Shown piece by piece: positions 25,001 to 40,000 of a stretch of 64,000 bases of DNA. The stretch is from Zerene cesonia (Eukaryota; Arthropoda; Insecta; Lepidoptera; Pieridae), in assembly GCF_012273895.1 (NCBI RefSeq), contig NC_052118.1, forward strand, positions 3,495,696 through 3,559,695. The letters run 5' to 3'. The notes under the pieces were generated by a model. It was given only the letters and a program-made list of their open reading frames with translations. It was not told where the DNA came from and did no database searches. Position 1 is the stretch's first letter. The number at the start of each line of letters is the position of its first letter. The position numbers were made by a program, and so were the translations under genes.

Positions 25001-28000
25001 CAAAGTTTGTAGACTCAATTTTACCCTCATCCTAAAAGTTTCACGTAGACGGAAAATATTCGATCTGTAATATTCAAAAAATTACAGCTCAAGCTCAGAA
25101 TACGAGCAGCATAAAATCTTTTAAAAGCACAAAAAGCGAAACAGCACGCTAAACGTCTATGTGGTTCAAGATGAATCGAAAAATTCCCACGCACTTGGCT
25201 TGCAGGACCAAGTGACACATTTTGGATGAATGGATCTATTTACACGCAAGGACTGAGTGCACTTTGAATGTATATCGTGTGTACCACTTAGGCATGCATT
25301 GGTAGTCGCTTCCCTCGGTCGGGGTAACTAACCGGACTATGAATGCTGGCTTAAACATCCTGTAGTCCCGTGTCTGAATAATCCCTTTGGCTATTTCGCC
25401 CCAAACATGAACAGAATATCCAATATTTCATTGTGGAATTTTGTACCCATTTCATGGCAAGCTTTAATTGTCGTTGTGAATAAAAATAAAACGCTAATGG
25501 TCTATTCGTGTCCTCGTTGATACATATTTTATAGTTCAAATGGTTTTTTTTGTGATTCAAGTGGATTTCAAATACTGCTCATCTGATATCTGATTTCTAT
25601 ACAATAGTACATTCTTATTAGGTCGAGGTATTCCTTACATGCCGTGATTACATTCCGTATTATATTCATAAACCATTGCCTACATAGTGACAGGTCAGTG
25701 TTCTATCGAGTCTGTTAAGTGGTTATAACATCAATTAATCAGGGAAGGCTGCTCTCCTGCAAACTAGGCGGTTCCAGGTGAGTGCGCTACCCATTAGTGC
25801 TAATTAGAATTTTTCTAGGCTTCGAACTTACCGTGCCATGATAACTATTTTATTATTGAAAATATTGTAGCTGCGTCATTATTTGTTACAGAAATATATT
25901 TGATCGTGTGTTTGAAATTTCATAGTCAGTTTCTTTTATTTCAGCTTCGAAGCCTACTAACTCGTTATGTAACTTTTTGTTATGTATTGAATATTTATTC
26001 GTTGTTGTATTTTTCATTTGTCGCAATACCATTACAAACAAAAGCTCGTCATAGACGGAAGAAAAGGATTGTAAAATGTGCTATATTTTACGGGCAGGGG
26101 ATAAAATAGTAGATACGATTAATTATTATAATTACATTTATCACATGGAATGGAAAATGTGATCTTTTTATGTAGAAATAGACATAATGGATATAATTTT
26201 CCAGTTGTAACTATTTACTAATCGAGGATTACATTAAATAGCATCTGTAAGGAAGTCAGTTGAACTCGTTATTTAAATAAGCATTTAATTTTATTGGTTA
26301 CCAAAATCAGTGAACAAAATTTAATTAAAATATCGGACGTGGCTTGGTGAAAATGTCAAGACCCCGTCTATTACGTAGACGGCTAACGTTCATTACCAGG
26401 GGAAGGCAACTCGAAATAATATATCGTGTTTTTACTTCCACACGGTTTTGAATTACAATTTATTTGTATGTATTTTATATTACCGTGCAACTCAAAGCTC
26501 CATATAATATAATATTTAAAAAGAAGTGATTTCCCGTCGTTTTTTTTTCATATACATCTTCGAAGAGAATGGGTTTGATGAAGAAATACCATTTTTCGTA
26601 ATGGGAAAATATTTTTTGTTTTTAAGGCTTTAAACTTCAGCCTGTAATGAAAATAAATAAAGGCACACTTTAATATTATAGTATAATCATTATGCTATTA
26701 ATGTACAAGCAAAAGATAGATAGAATATTTACTTACTGAAGAATTAGGTAAAACTCTGAATTGTAAAACCTATATAATTGAAAAAAGAAAACAGTATAAT
26801 ATAAGTACGTTATGTCTAACTAGAGAGTACATCTGACGCAACATATTAATATTTTTCTTTGATTGCATTCGTGTAAAACGTGACACAGAAATTTATAACA
26901 GTATGTAATACCATTAGCTCACGAGCGGCCTACATTTCTTGTTTATGATATTTTTAAATTACCTTACATCGTTATGATAATTAAATTACTTCCTTCATAC
27001 AGAAACAAATCACACTAACAGCTCACACTTGCACAATTCCTTGCCATCTTTTTAATTTTTTTGTAATTCCATGGTGATTGGTGCGGCTCGCTCTCGATCG
27101 ATTCGGGTCAATTCAGGTCGACAAAACGGAATACCGCGTATCCTAGATCATATTACCTTCAAATAAAATTTTATTACAGCCGCTGGAGTTCACGAAAATA
27201 TCGATTTGCATTTGACAAAGCTCCATTATCCTGCGTGTATTTCATTGCGTACTAGACTACGTTTAAACCCCATACAATTAAATTATTTGAATAAGATGTA
27301 TGATCTTAAATTTCTCTTTTTACGAACGAGTTTGAGGATCGTTCTTGTGAAGAGAAAAAACATACCAGGGGTGAATCCGGGGCGGACCGCTAGTGTATAT
27401 ATTTTTTGGCCTAGTAGGGTAATTGACAATGATTCAATTGACATGACGGTTCATTACGATCGTCGTTGTCATCGGCGCAGAGCGTGAAAACTTCGAATAT
27501 CCGGTGCTGCCACCCGCTTCCGTTCAAGTGTACTTGAGTTCTACCGCCTAAATGACTTTTCCTCTATCGTGTTAACGAATTTCTGAATAAAACGTTTATT
27601 CAGGAATTTTTATCTTAACTTTATGCGAATATTCATCGTTGAATGAGTAAATCTTCTATTTCAAATGAAAATACATCAACTGTTTTGATTTAGCTTACAT
27701 CGATGCTTCAAATATGGAAATCATACAGCCAAGTATTGGACGCAGTCGTGCGAAATTGGAAAATATAGCAAACTCTGCTTTTTCATTGTTGTCTAAAATT
27801 ATGTAACCGAAATTATGCGAATGTATTAATTTCAAACGGAATTGGCAAACGAGCCAATATCGCGTAGCCACGTGTTTTCGAGGAAATCATATATGAATTG
27901 TTACTTTACACACGAATAATTTGTTTCAATCATCGAACCAATAAGCTCTCGAAGTTTCCGACTTGAATCCGAGACTCGGTAATTGGATTGTGATATCTGT

Positions 28001-31000
28001 GTGATTTAAAAGCTCATTATTTTTCCCGGGCCTCCCAGCACTCTTAATCCTTTTCGTAACGAAAATTATGTTACAGGTATTTCATCTACATAAATTGGGA
28101 CCATGTTGTGATTTTGATTGATTATTTGCTTTAAATTTTATTAAGTATGTCATGATCTGCAACGGTTATTCAATAGCTATTTACATCAACTATACATTAG
28201 TATCATAAATAAAGTATCTGAATGTGCACTCTAACTCAAGTTTTTGTGAAATGTGTACATATATGTATAACAACGCAGATGAAATTTTATATAAGCAAGT
28301 AATATATACAAAGACGAACAATGTGATTACGAATCTATTGCTTTGTATAAATATCATAATGACGAATTGAGAACCTTTCGGCATAGGAAAAAATGTTTAA
28401 ACGCAATTGCCATAAACAAAATTTTCCTAAATGTTCATCATTTGAAAGTTATGAGCCGACGGAGCCCCACAAAGCGGGGCTCAAATTTCTGTGTACTTTA
28501 AAATAAACCAAACCTAATCTAATCCATCGTGTCGAATGCCCATTTCACAATTTAACGGTTTCACAGCGATAGAATTTGTATTATCTATTATTATGTGTTA
28601 AATATTGTAGGCAGTATGTAATGGATCACAATTTTTCGACAGATTACAATCCAATATATAATTACAATAGATAGGTATCCATTTTTTACAACTATACGTT
28701 TTTATGTACTTGATATGGTGCATTCAAAGATCGAGCCTAAATAAGTATTAAACTAGATTAGAGATTGGAATAAAGTTGTAAGTAAAGCATGTGATAAGCA
28801 ATGTAGAAAATGTACAACAAATGGAAAGTGATCAGTTTAAATGATCGGCAGTTTACTTGCAAAAGTGCGAGGATCATGTGGCATTCGAGCTACAGAGCTT
28901 CCCTGTTTACCGGCTGCCTCAGCAAATTTGCTTGTGCAAAGTGTAATTTAAAATTCAGAGAGTTCAGTCGCGTCAGCGTCGAGCCCCTCATTATTACCTT
29001 TATCTTCGTCACAGAATACACAATGTATAATGAAATTGAAATATCGACTATACTTTGTTTACATATTACTGATGTGATTTTTTTGTCGAAGTAATCTTTG
29101 TAGTCAATTTTATCGTAACATATGGCTATAGGTATTTGCGTTTTCATTGCTGCTTCACGATTTATATACGTTGAATACATTTGTAGAACATTTAATATAA
29201 AACATAAACAAAATATAGATAGGTAAGTAAGTATAATGAATATAAATGTACATGTTTACACACAAGAGAACAGCCGAACGCAAATGTATATTTGGTAACT
29301 GATTAATTGCACCCATTTTGCAAATCATCACTTAATCTGTTTACGAATATATCATTGGATGCAGCATTTCAACTCATAATATTTTGATAAAGATTGATTT
29401 TATATTTATACATTACACGTAAAACTTCCTCAATTCTATCTTGGTATGCGAGTATCCACCAAGAAATACCGTAGATATACTAGTATTGTAAATTAGGGCA
29501 TTCTGAAACGATTTCTTCATCCAGTTGTTTATTTTGACGAACGGAAATAGTAGTGATTCACATGGGTATTAAAAATCTGTATATTTGGTGTTTCGATTTC
29601 AGCACGCAATCATTATTTGGAGCAGGAGTATTATTCAATTCGGTATATTGTATTTATAGCTGCCAGCCGCCTAAAACTCCATTTGCCACCCACTGGTCTG
29701 TAAGTTTGTCGACCCGAATATAAACGTTGTTATTATTGTAACACATTCATATTATGATTGTTGCAATAATTCAAATAAGTCTTTGATTGTAATATATCGA
29801 AAAGGATTAGTTAAGTTGGTATGATGTATTATTTGGTAATCGAATAAATAATTTGGTTGCTTAATCTATATATTATAAGTTATTGTATATTTAAGAACAA
29901 TAAACAAATAGATATAATATTGATTCTCGTTCTCTTTTAGTTTTATTTATTTCCATCGTTAAGCAAATTGATTACGTCGCCTAATAAAACAGTCTGTGTA
30001 ATTATAATTTTGTGTTGTTGTACCCAATTCTACTCGACTATCTTGCTGTGTATGAGTCGTTCACACGTGACGAATTTTAGCACGTCTTGCCAACAACGTT
30101 GCGCGAATCTCAAAAGCTTTCAAACTTTTGCACGGCGCAAGTGATTAAACTAGTATTCTGGATTATCGCAGAACGGTTGTATTCGCGTGTGTTCCTTCGC
30201 CCGATTAGTTCGAGACCCAAGTGGGTCGTAGCAATCGATTGCTCTCGTAAAGTGTACAAAAAAGAATAAAAATTGCGTCTAAAAGCCAGCCAGTCTCCGT
30301 AAGCAGGCAGTCAGTCGCTGTCAAGTTCAGGTTAAACTTTCTGTGCCTCGTATTTCTTTTAGAAAATACTTAATACTTGCGACAAGTTTCTTGTCGGAGT
30401 GCTTAGCTACACGAGCCATAGTAAACGGTTAGCGTCCTCGTGTTTTATTGCTTTTAATTTTCCAGACATTGCTTTGTTCATTGTATTATTGTTGTAAATA
30501 AATTATATAATTTTTATTAAAAACTTATGTTGCTAATTGGTCTATTGATATATGTCCCGATAAAAATTATTCAAATATTATACGTAACATTACACAAACG
30601 CATAAAAGCTAAAATTACCAATATGTTTAAATAATTATTAGAATTATATGGAAAAGTGAACTCGAGAGATTGAATGTAGGTATAGAAAAACACGATAGCA
30701 TTATTCAATTCCTTTAAATTTAAAGGTTCAAAAAACGCATATTAAAATATAAGAGCGTGTTTATTCATAATAGGATTGTTTGTACAGTAATATATCAGAA
30801 TCAGAAAGAATATGGAATTAAAAGATGTGAAAGTAAAATTGATTATCGTTTAGATCAATAGCTTAGACATCATGAATAATTCAGCGTGTAAAGAATGTAG
30901 TACGAGACAATTGTCTTGTGAAAAGGGGACATTAGCTAGCTAAAATTACATGTTTATAAATCAGTATAAGTATACATTACGTGTTTGTGTGCTATGGTTA

Positions 31001-34000
31001 ATTGAATTTTCTATTAATTGTTCTCATAACACATGTTTTTATTATATTCTCAAACTACAACTTTACGTTTAAATTGCAAGACTAAAATAACATTATTTCG
31101 TATCGAAAACACGTATTTTGATATGCTTTATAGCTTAAAAATAAATTACGTGCCTAAAATAGCTGTAGAACTTACGAAACTCTTAAGTCCTAAAAAAAGT
31201 ATTTTATAAGCGTTAACGAAGGAGACAGCTGTCTTCTATTTCCGACACGAGGGGAGGTTTATTTGAAACATTCAACAATACGCACGACACCCAGAATCAT
31301 CTTCCTATATCTGTTATTGTAATGGTGTGATATATACGAGTATAGTGCTATAATGGTTTGTGAGGCTTGGGGGAAAAGTTGAAGAAATTGCGTGCCTTTT
31401 TGCAGCGTACGTGTCTGATTGCAATGTAGTTCCTATAAGGGAGAAGGGGACGAGTTTTGTTTTTTTTTTATTTTATAATGCGGAAGATGTTTTAATCACC
31501 GTTGTGTGTATATCCATAAAGCTTTTGTAATATTTATCTATAAATAAATTTATACAGAACAAAACAATGAACTGTTTAACACCTCGAAGCAAGAGGCGTC
31601 AGAAATTTGAAGAATCGAGAATACCTTCATATTATTCAGTTCAGCCTCCTTATAACCCCGAGTATATTTATGAAAATTTAGAGAGTAAAACCAGTTCTTA
31701 TTTTCCTGGAGGAGTGTGCCACACCGTGCACCAGACACTTAACTACGAAGACGATACTGATGGACGGGGGCGGCGCTCGGTATACGAAGGCGTTAACTGG
31801 CTACCGGTGAGTGCGCAAGTGTTGTTACTTGTGTGCATCGCGCCGCACGCTGCTGACATGCGCTTAGGCATTGCCCAGTGTTATCTTTAGTGTAATGTTT
31901 GTAAATTGTAGCAATGCAGTTCACTTTCGTAACGCAATAACTTGAACGTTGTTTATACACGTTTCGTCTTCGGCTTGTTTATGTGAAAAGCTATAACACT
32001 TATTTTTGTCTAATAAAAGGATCAAAGTTTAAAGGGTGCGGGGATACGGATCAAACGTTCGTGTTCTATTTCTGAGCACGTACGGTTACCGTGTTCTTAC
32101 AGGCGCCACTCATTTCGAACTACATCATGCGTGAGCGCGGCCGCGGGGGATCAATCGTGGCTGCCACTATAGCTGCGTTGCATAGTCGATCGGCTATTGA
32201 TGTAAAATCTCAACTGGTCAATCCACGTCCAACCACCGAAGTGGACAGGAACGTGTTGCGATCTCTTCGAAATAATATTCATGAAGATCAATTGCGACGG
32301 ATATCTGGGATCAGTGAACGCCCTTTATCAACAGCATCAGAAACGTCCGAGCGTGATTCCGCGTCCATTCAATCGAGCGAGGAACCTCCCTTGCACGAGA
32401 GTACGTAATATACGCTTTGTAAACGATTCACTGACGTATAGTAACACTGGAACGCGGCCAAACTCTAAAATAGAGGCGCGTTTGTGACTCGTATACTGAG
32501 AGCTTGTCGTGCAGTGTCGTTATTGTGGAGCCTCATGTCCGACCGCGAATTTCTAACGGAACCCTTTGAGGAGGAAGAAGATGGAGAACGGACGGCTGTC
32601 GGTTATGTTCATCCAGCCGTCCGTTCTTACATGTACTCCCCAATGGGTAAGTGAAAATCGTTGTCGAACGTGGGACTTGAATTGTATTATACATATTTAA
32701 AAAAATGTGATAACAGGCGGTGACTCGGACAGTCCTGATGAAACGACAGTGAAATGTTCGGGATGGACAGATCGTACTGCGCCAGCTCAGCGAGCTGATT
32801 CATCTGATTCTGACACTTCTTCAAGTGAAGATGATGACGATTCCGACGGTCAAGAATATGTGACGCGTGATCGCGATGAAGATTACCGCACTCTTACGCC
32901 CAATAGACGTTCTGATAACAGCACGCGATGTGATGGTGATTTTAAATGGATGCCCAGTGTAGACATGATGGACGATACAGGGGATATGCATTCAGTGGGT
33001 TCTCGTGGTAATAATTGCAATTCAGCGAGCTTAGAAAGAAGGCGTCGCACGCCCAGTGACCGGGGAGAACGTGACCGTAAAACAAGGTCATCGTTGTCAA
33101 CAAAACCGCCACAACATCCGTCGGTCCCACGGGTATCTCCTAGGCCGCGTCACTCGAGAAATGAAGAAACACCACCTGAATTGCAGCGACGTTGGAATTC
33201 TTATGAACATTTTCGATGGCCAGAAGGCGGATGGTGGCCACCTATGTGTTGGTGTCACGGGCCTCCCCCGCCACCTCCTTGTTGCATGCATGAACATAGT
33301 AATTGGCCGTCACATCCATCCCTAGCACCAGTTCCTTCTCGTTCGTTTAAGGTATATCGTGTATATTAATATTAATGAATATAAATGTCTTAACGTGCTT
33401 TCATTAGAACATATAACCGTATGAAATAACATGTTTTATTGTAACATAACTCTTGAAGTGTTTAATTACTGTATTAACAATTTATTTACATATATAATAT
33501 AATGCTATATATCTCATTTATTTTGTTCTCAGCTGTATTTAGTATAAGCGCGTTTGTACACAACGCTAAAAGCTTTGTGCTCCGTAACAAATTTGCACAA
33601 GAAAATAGCATCACGTTATCGTGTATAAATTATGACGTAGTTTTTAAGATTTTTAAATGAAGATACCACGCTACGCATCAGAATTATATATCGGTTGTAA
33701 TTAAGAGAATAATAAATTTTACAGAATGACGCAGAAGATCGAGTGCGGCGGCTGGAGGCGGATAAGGAGAGCTTACAGCTACAAGTGCAGGTTTTGTCAG
33801 AACAAATTGCGGCACAGACGGAGAAGATGACGGACTTGGAGCGATCGTTACATGATGCGCGACAGCGGCTGGACGATACTGAACAAAGACTGCAAAAGGT
33901 ATGCATTGAGATTTTATGCTTTATATTTTTTAGTAATATTATTGATTTATCCAGCTTAGAATCCACGTTAAATTTTGAGAAGATAATTCATGGTAATATT

Positions 34001-37000
34001 GAAATAATAATACAAAATATCGTATAAATTGATTTGGAGGTATATATGACTGCTGGTATTTATGATTCGTACGCCGAAGAAGCATAAAGTCCATTTGCTT
34101 GAGGCAACAACCAAATTAGATTTAAAGGCAACGGTACCGACGAGTACAACTGAATTATTCAAAGCAGGTGTAAATCTGCTTAGCATTTAAAGCGCACGGT
34201 ACCCAGTGGAATAGTGATTGAATAAACATGATTGGCGTGGGCCGTACAATTTCTAACTCACTTGACGATGTACTTGGGCTATAATTGTTGATTGTTTGGG
34301 TGGAGTAGCAATATGTTTATGTTCCTACATTTCTTTAATTTTGTAATAACATGTATGTTTGTATTTACTTAAATTCTATATACAGCCTCATTTTATATTA
34401 GCACGGCTTTTATAAAGTACTGATATTGGAACGAACATTGCTGTTGAAATTAAAAGTAGGTACTATCATCTTTCCGGAAAGGCCATTTAAATAACTAAAT
34501 AATTACTTATGCAATTAAGTAAATCACAATTAGTTAGTATGTTACATATTAGGCAATTAATTAAATGTATAAGTTAAAAAATAATTAAATGTATAAATTA
34601 AATGTATAAAGATCTTTCGTGTTTTTAATTTTTCATTTTAAAATACTTTCGAATGATACGATCGTCTATAAAACATAAACATAATCTGAATATAAGATAT
34701 TAAGCAGATTTTATGATTGCAAATCCGCCAAAATAACCTCATTGAGATATGCTTCGTTTTAAAAATGTATTACAAATGTATGTAATGTATACATTCAAAC
34801 GTCTGTTCTTCATCAGATTTAATCGATACGTGTATACTGTATAGCAAGTAGAAATCTCCATTCTGTTGTTTAGAGAACAGCACGTAGGCAATACAACTAA
34901 AAGTAATGATGAGTCAGACCAAGCGAGGCCAATAAAAGCGACGGTTTATGAAATATTACATCGCTGTATATTTGTTAACTGAATTGAGGAAACCTACTAC
35001 ACTGTACGTCATAAAATACGTTAATGGATGGCATCAATTTAACATCACGTGCGCTACGTATACAAGTAAATGAAAGGGTTGTATGTCTGCTAATTATTGT
35101 AGTGCACTAACAGAGACACTTCATAAATAAAAAATAAAAAAAACTGCTTATTATTTTGTCTATTTACAAATTCGTAGTTTCCATAAGTATTACTTGCGCA
35201 AATTTAAAAACAGTTCTAAATACTATTTTCGGCCGTCGTTTTATTGCGTATTTCGGATTATTTAGATTTATGATTCTATAAAAATTTTCGACTTTAAACT
35301 GCATTGCCCTAGTAACAGGATGAGTCGGTCCCCTTTTTATACATATTGAACACTATCCAATTAATTTTATGTGAAACATATCATATCTAGGATCTACTCC
35401 ATACATGCATAAGATATATGTTCTAACTTCTATGATGCAAGGTAAATGCATAGATAACTCCAACAGTTATAATTCCGAAGTCTATTTGCCGTCCCGTAGC
35501 TCGCATCGAACGCCTACAGCACGCGTGCTTTTTATTAAACGAGATAAGAGTAAATGCAGCTATAAAATGTCGGATTGATAAAGTTTATTTCCCGTCTGTT
35601 TATTTTCCAAAGAGAATCCCTTGTTTATTCAGACATTTCTAAGATTTACTGCAGCCCGGCAATGTGTTCTCTGATAATATTTTAGACATTTATATTTTAT
35701 ATATTATTCTTTTTTTAACACCCATACCTATATCCATTAGATTTTTTATTTGGGTAGAGAATAAAATAGCAAAAAGGCACTACAAAAGGGGGCTTCAAAA
35801 ATAAGTTTGGGAGAACTAAGTTAAGGAGCCCGAAATTCATTGCATTAGTAGCTTTTATCTATACTCGATTATACTGAATAAAACAACAAAAAATGGATTT
35901 CGCTTCTTCCCTGTTATTATGCAAAAATTATTTCACCTTGCCAAGCTGACACTTCACTGATTGACATAGGCTATATATAAAAAAAAAAGTTCGCGTGTGG
36001 CTATAACTGAAGTAAGTTAGACAAGTGTTTGTGAAAAAGAAATTTTGAGGATTTTATAGAGTCCGTCTAATATCAGCAGACAAAGAGTTACCATCGAAAC
36101 TAGTATGGTACGAAGTGTATAAACACCTGAATCTAGGAACTTAAATAATTGCTTTTAGTTATAGGTTTTTTCATAAAATTGGAGAATATATTCTTAAGAA
36201 TGAAAAAACGTCATTCATTCATTCGATGCAATTACATAACGAAATATAATAAAAAAATGAACTGATTCAGAAATATGTACGTTAATTTATTTTGTAAGGT
36301 TGATGCAATAATGGCTGAAACAATTCCTATTCATTAAAATTCTTAGGAAAAATATTTAAACTATATTTCACGACAAAAAGGGTTCCTAATGTAAATGTTT
36401 CTGTAAGGCGAAGTAATATAAGATAGTTATTAAAAAGGCAGAATGCTAGTTGATGCTAGCTAGATACCTATAGAATATTAAATTTTCGAAAGGAAAGGAT
36501 TGGAATTTATTAAATAGGTAGTGTAATTATTAATTCTTTAGAATGGGTTGTAACAACATTTCTGTGTATAAAAAAATACACATTATAACCTTTCATTCCA
36601 TACTGATATTACTTTAACAGAGATTCCGAGAACAATATGTTTTGTTTTACCGTATAAAACCCGACGACCGTATTTGTTGCATTTCTCTTTGTATAAATTT
36701 GTATTTATTCATAATGAGAGTTGAGATATATAAATAAGGTAAAATAATTCATCTTTTAATAAGGTACGCAACGGCCATTAATTTGCATGGTTTTCACAGA
36801 TATGAAAAGCGTCGTGGTAATGGCTTTGCGGGTTTAGTTCAACGGATACTTAATTACCTTTTAGTGCGAACCCTTGATAAGCTACAACACACATTAACCT
36901 ATATATGAGATAAATTAAAATATGTTAACTATTTCGCGCTAGAATTTTTCATATTAAGCATAACAAAGAAAATAAAAAATGAACTGAATTCAAGCGAGGT

Positions 37001-40000
37001 TTTATAGTTTCATAGCTTGTGAAGTGCGCAGTGGGTATTTTAATTGCTTCCGTTACTGTTCCGTGGGATCTGGCACAGTTTTTATCCTATTCCAACTTGG
37101 AAATGATGAGTTCAAGTTGTTGAACTGTTTCCCTAATTATTATTCATTGCCAAAATTATAATTTTAATATACATCAAATAACTAACTGCCGCTCCTACTG
37201 GGGTACTATGACAGCTATACATGTTGCGATGGAACACAAATGGCCTACATCCTTTATTACGTTACACGGACGATGTTCATGTAATCTCGTGTGTATTGTT
37301 ACAAATTGTTGTTATAATATTGATAGCCTAATGTTCTTCAGCGGATATTGTAATTCAGTTGACCATTTATGATCATTGGTCAAAATTTTTTATTCACAAT
37401 GAGGATAAATGGAATAAAACTTATACACCTTTAGATCTAAGTATCCCGCGCTCTATTTGAATAGCTGTAAAACGTTCAATTATCGCCACCTCTCAATATG
37501 AGCACACCACAAACGATGGCAAACTGCAGGGGCGTGTGTGTGTCCGTTACAGGAAATGCTGCAGCGTTCATCGCTCGAGACGCAAAAGTTGGAATTGCTG
37601 TCGAAGTTGAGCGAAGTTCGGTTGCGGGCCGCCGAGCGGGGCGTGCTGGAGCGGTCGCCGCCGCCCGACGCGCCCCTCGTCCGCCCGGCACCACCGAGGG
37701 TGACTACTATGCAACTTCAACATAACACTACTATACATAGTGTCTTTTACACATTGTTTATATCTCGGGGTATACGTTATATATTATGAAGCTTACAGAA
37801 ATGTAATAAATAAAAGTACGAAGTTGGCATTGGATAGCCCATTTATCGAGGTTAGCTTAAGGCTATAATAAGATCACGCTAAGATCAATACTATAAAACA
37901 AGACTGGAGCAAAAATCCAGTTATCTCAGTTTAAACGCAATCGATGTGGGCTTAGCTAATTTGTCTGAAGTTTTTTATCTGTGTGTTGTATAAATGTTAT
38001 GTAGAGCTAAATGCCTATTAAAAATAGAACATACTCGTATTCGTTCATGAATTTTTAATTACTTTTTACGAATACTACTATATTGACCCTTGATACTTTC
38101 ATCGATTTCTTTTCGAGCTCTGATGTAGCTTTTTACAACAAAAAAAGTCCGCCATATGCGCAGAATACAACAAACGGGACTAATGAGCCGCTATGAGGCC
38201 TAATGACTGCCTAATGAGGCGCATTTAGACATTCCTCTTGAGTTTAGTTTCCAACTAACCTAGATTTTTATAGGACATATATTACGCATTTTAGAGACTG
38301 AGTTTTGACAAAAACATTCGGAGAGGAGAAAATGAACGTGATTTGATACATTTATTCTTATAAATATTAAAGATCATTGTGTTTTATACAAGAGAGCAGG
38401 AAATTTCTTCATAGTTCACACTGCACATCGCTCATACTTATCATGCTATAACATTATGTTCTCGCTCTAGGAGCGTCAATATTTCACCATAGTTTCCAGC
38501 GACATTGTTGATCAACTGTTTTTCTGCTATTTTTAGAATGAATTCAGGGCTTTAGACGACAATTGTAATGCTTTGTATGCCTTTTTGGCGATGTTTTCAC
38601 ACGAGTTTAGTTGTGTATAGCCATAGTGGTTGTCCGCAGACGCCGCCCGCGAACTACGGGCGGCAGATCGAGCGCAACACGCACGCGTACTCGTCGCTGC
38701 CGCGCTCGTCGGTGCTGGCGGCGGACGCGCGGCTCGCGTTCGGTAAACACAACATCAACAACATGGTGGTGGCTCGCGGCCGCGGACACTCCGTGCCCAA
38801 TCTAGGTCTCTGGGGTTTCGCCCCAGCATGGTGCTAATGATTGTCGATTGTGCTTTGTTTTTTTTTTCTTTTTGACAAGTTTAGTTTGTGAACGTTCTTA
38901 AAGGTTCAGCTAGAATTTATTGAACAGCTAATTATATTTTGCCTATTTATAGTTTGTTATCCACAAATTAAAACATAAAGATTCCTTTATTTATATTTGG
39001 TAGGTCATCGTTAATCGGTTACTTGCCTTTCATTGTTTCTTAGCATTTATAATTATGTAAGTCCATGATACGATTTATTTGTTATTAAATTATTTTTTTT
39101 TGTACCCAAGATGGTAAGCAATTTAAACTTGAGCCCTTGTATTCTCGTTTATAAATATTTTATTGAATGTGAAATTAAATAATTGCAAATGATCAAGTTA
39201 TATGATATGAAGAAATATACTTCATAGTTTTTCAATTCATAAATCAATATAAACAAGGTTCTTTTCAGAAATCTATTATTGAAATAATTACATAAAATAA
39301 TTTTAACGATATTTCAAATCTCATGAAATATCATGTCATCTTCAATAAAATTTTATGCATACACTATTCTTCTTTGTCGTTTTAAATCCCATTACAACGG
39401 AGTATCCGCTAAGTGATGTACTTTAAATGCATGCTTTTAACATTTGTTGCGTATAGGAGCTTTGTCAATATTGATTTTAAGGCGAGCGTACACTTTCAGG
39501 ACAATTTCAAAACAAATCTTCCATACTTGTAATATATGGCGTGCGTGTGTTTTAATAATATTGTGGTTTGTGATATTTATTATAATGAAGTACTTACTTA
39601 AGTTTGCGCTTAGCCTATATAAATATACGCTAAATCTTATTATTTAGTCTATCATTAATTTCCATAAGCAACGTCTAATTTTTCGTATATAATTTTTCCA
39701 CAACCACTGCTTGAATCATTTAACTTTTTATACAGTGAAAAAAACTTGCAACTTGGCATAGTCTTGCATACATTTTTAAAAATCATTATTCATAACCTCA
39801 TCAAATTTTCATTTTACACAACACGTATGACAAAAATTGAAATCCAATCGACTTTATAGCAGAGAAAGAAGACGCTATACCGCGGGGCAGTCCGTCGCCG
39901 TCGCTACGCGAGGTGCGAGCTCGCCTGGGCAGCGGGGGGGTGCGGTTGGAGGGGGACGAGCTGTCCCGCTCCTCGCTGCGTGCTTCCGCCCCGCGGCAAC

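Larger units (their letters stand above)
24837..31557 (+). other. Large liprin-beta intron upstream of the cassette
   Basis: About 6.7 kb of AT-rich DNA. It contains a family 1 repeat tail at 27340-27394, two small GC hairpins (26364-26382 and 28462-28482), and a GC-richer patch at about 30050-30330 that may be an internal promoter. Other short ORFs here show no motif and look random. Confidence 0.55.

Noticed and set aside
30087..30269. 60-codon ORF in a liprin-beta intron
   Set aside because: No motif and no compatible acceptor; better read as part of a possible promoter or 5' UTR region.
33056..33325. Overlapping ORFs in other frames of the liprin-beta cassette
   Set aside because: The frame that joins in phase on both sides and lacks stops over 211 codons is the coding one; the others are shadows.
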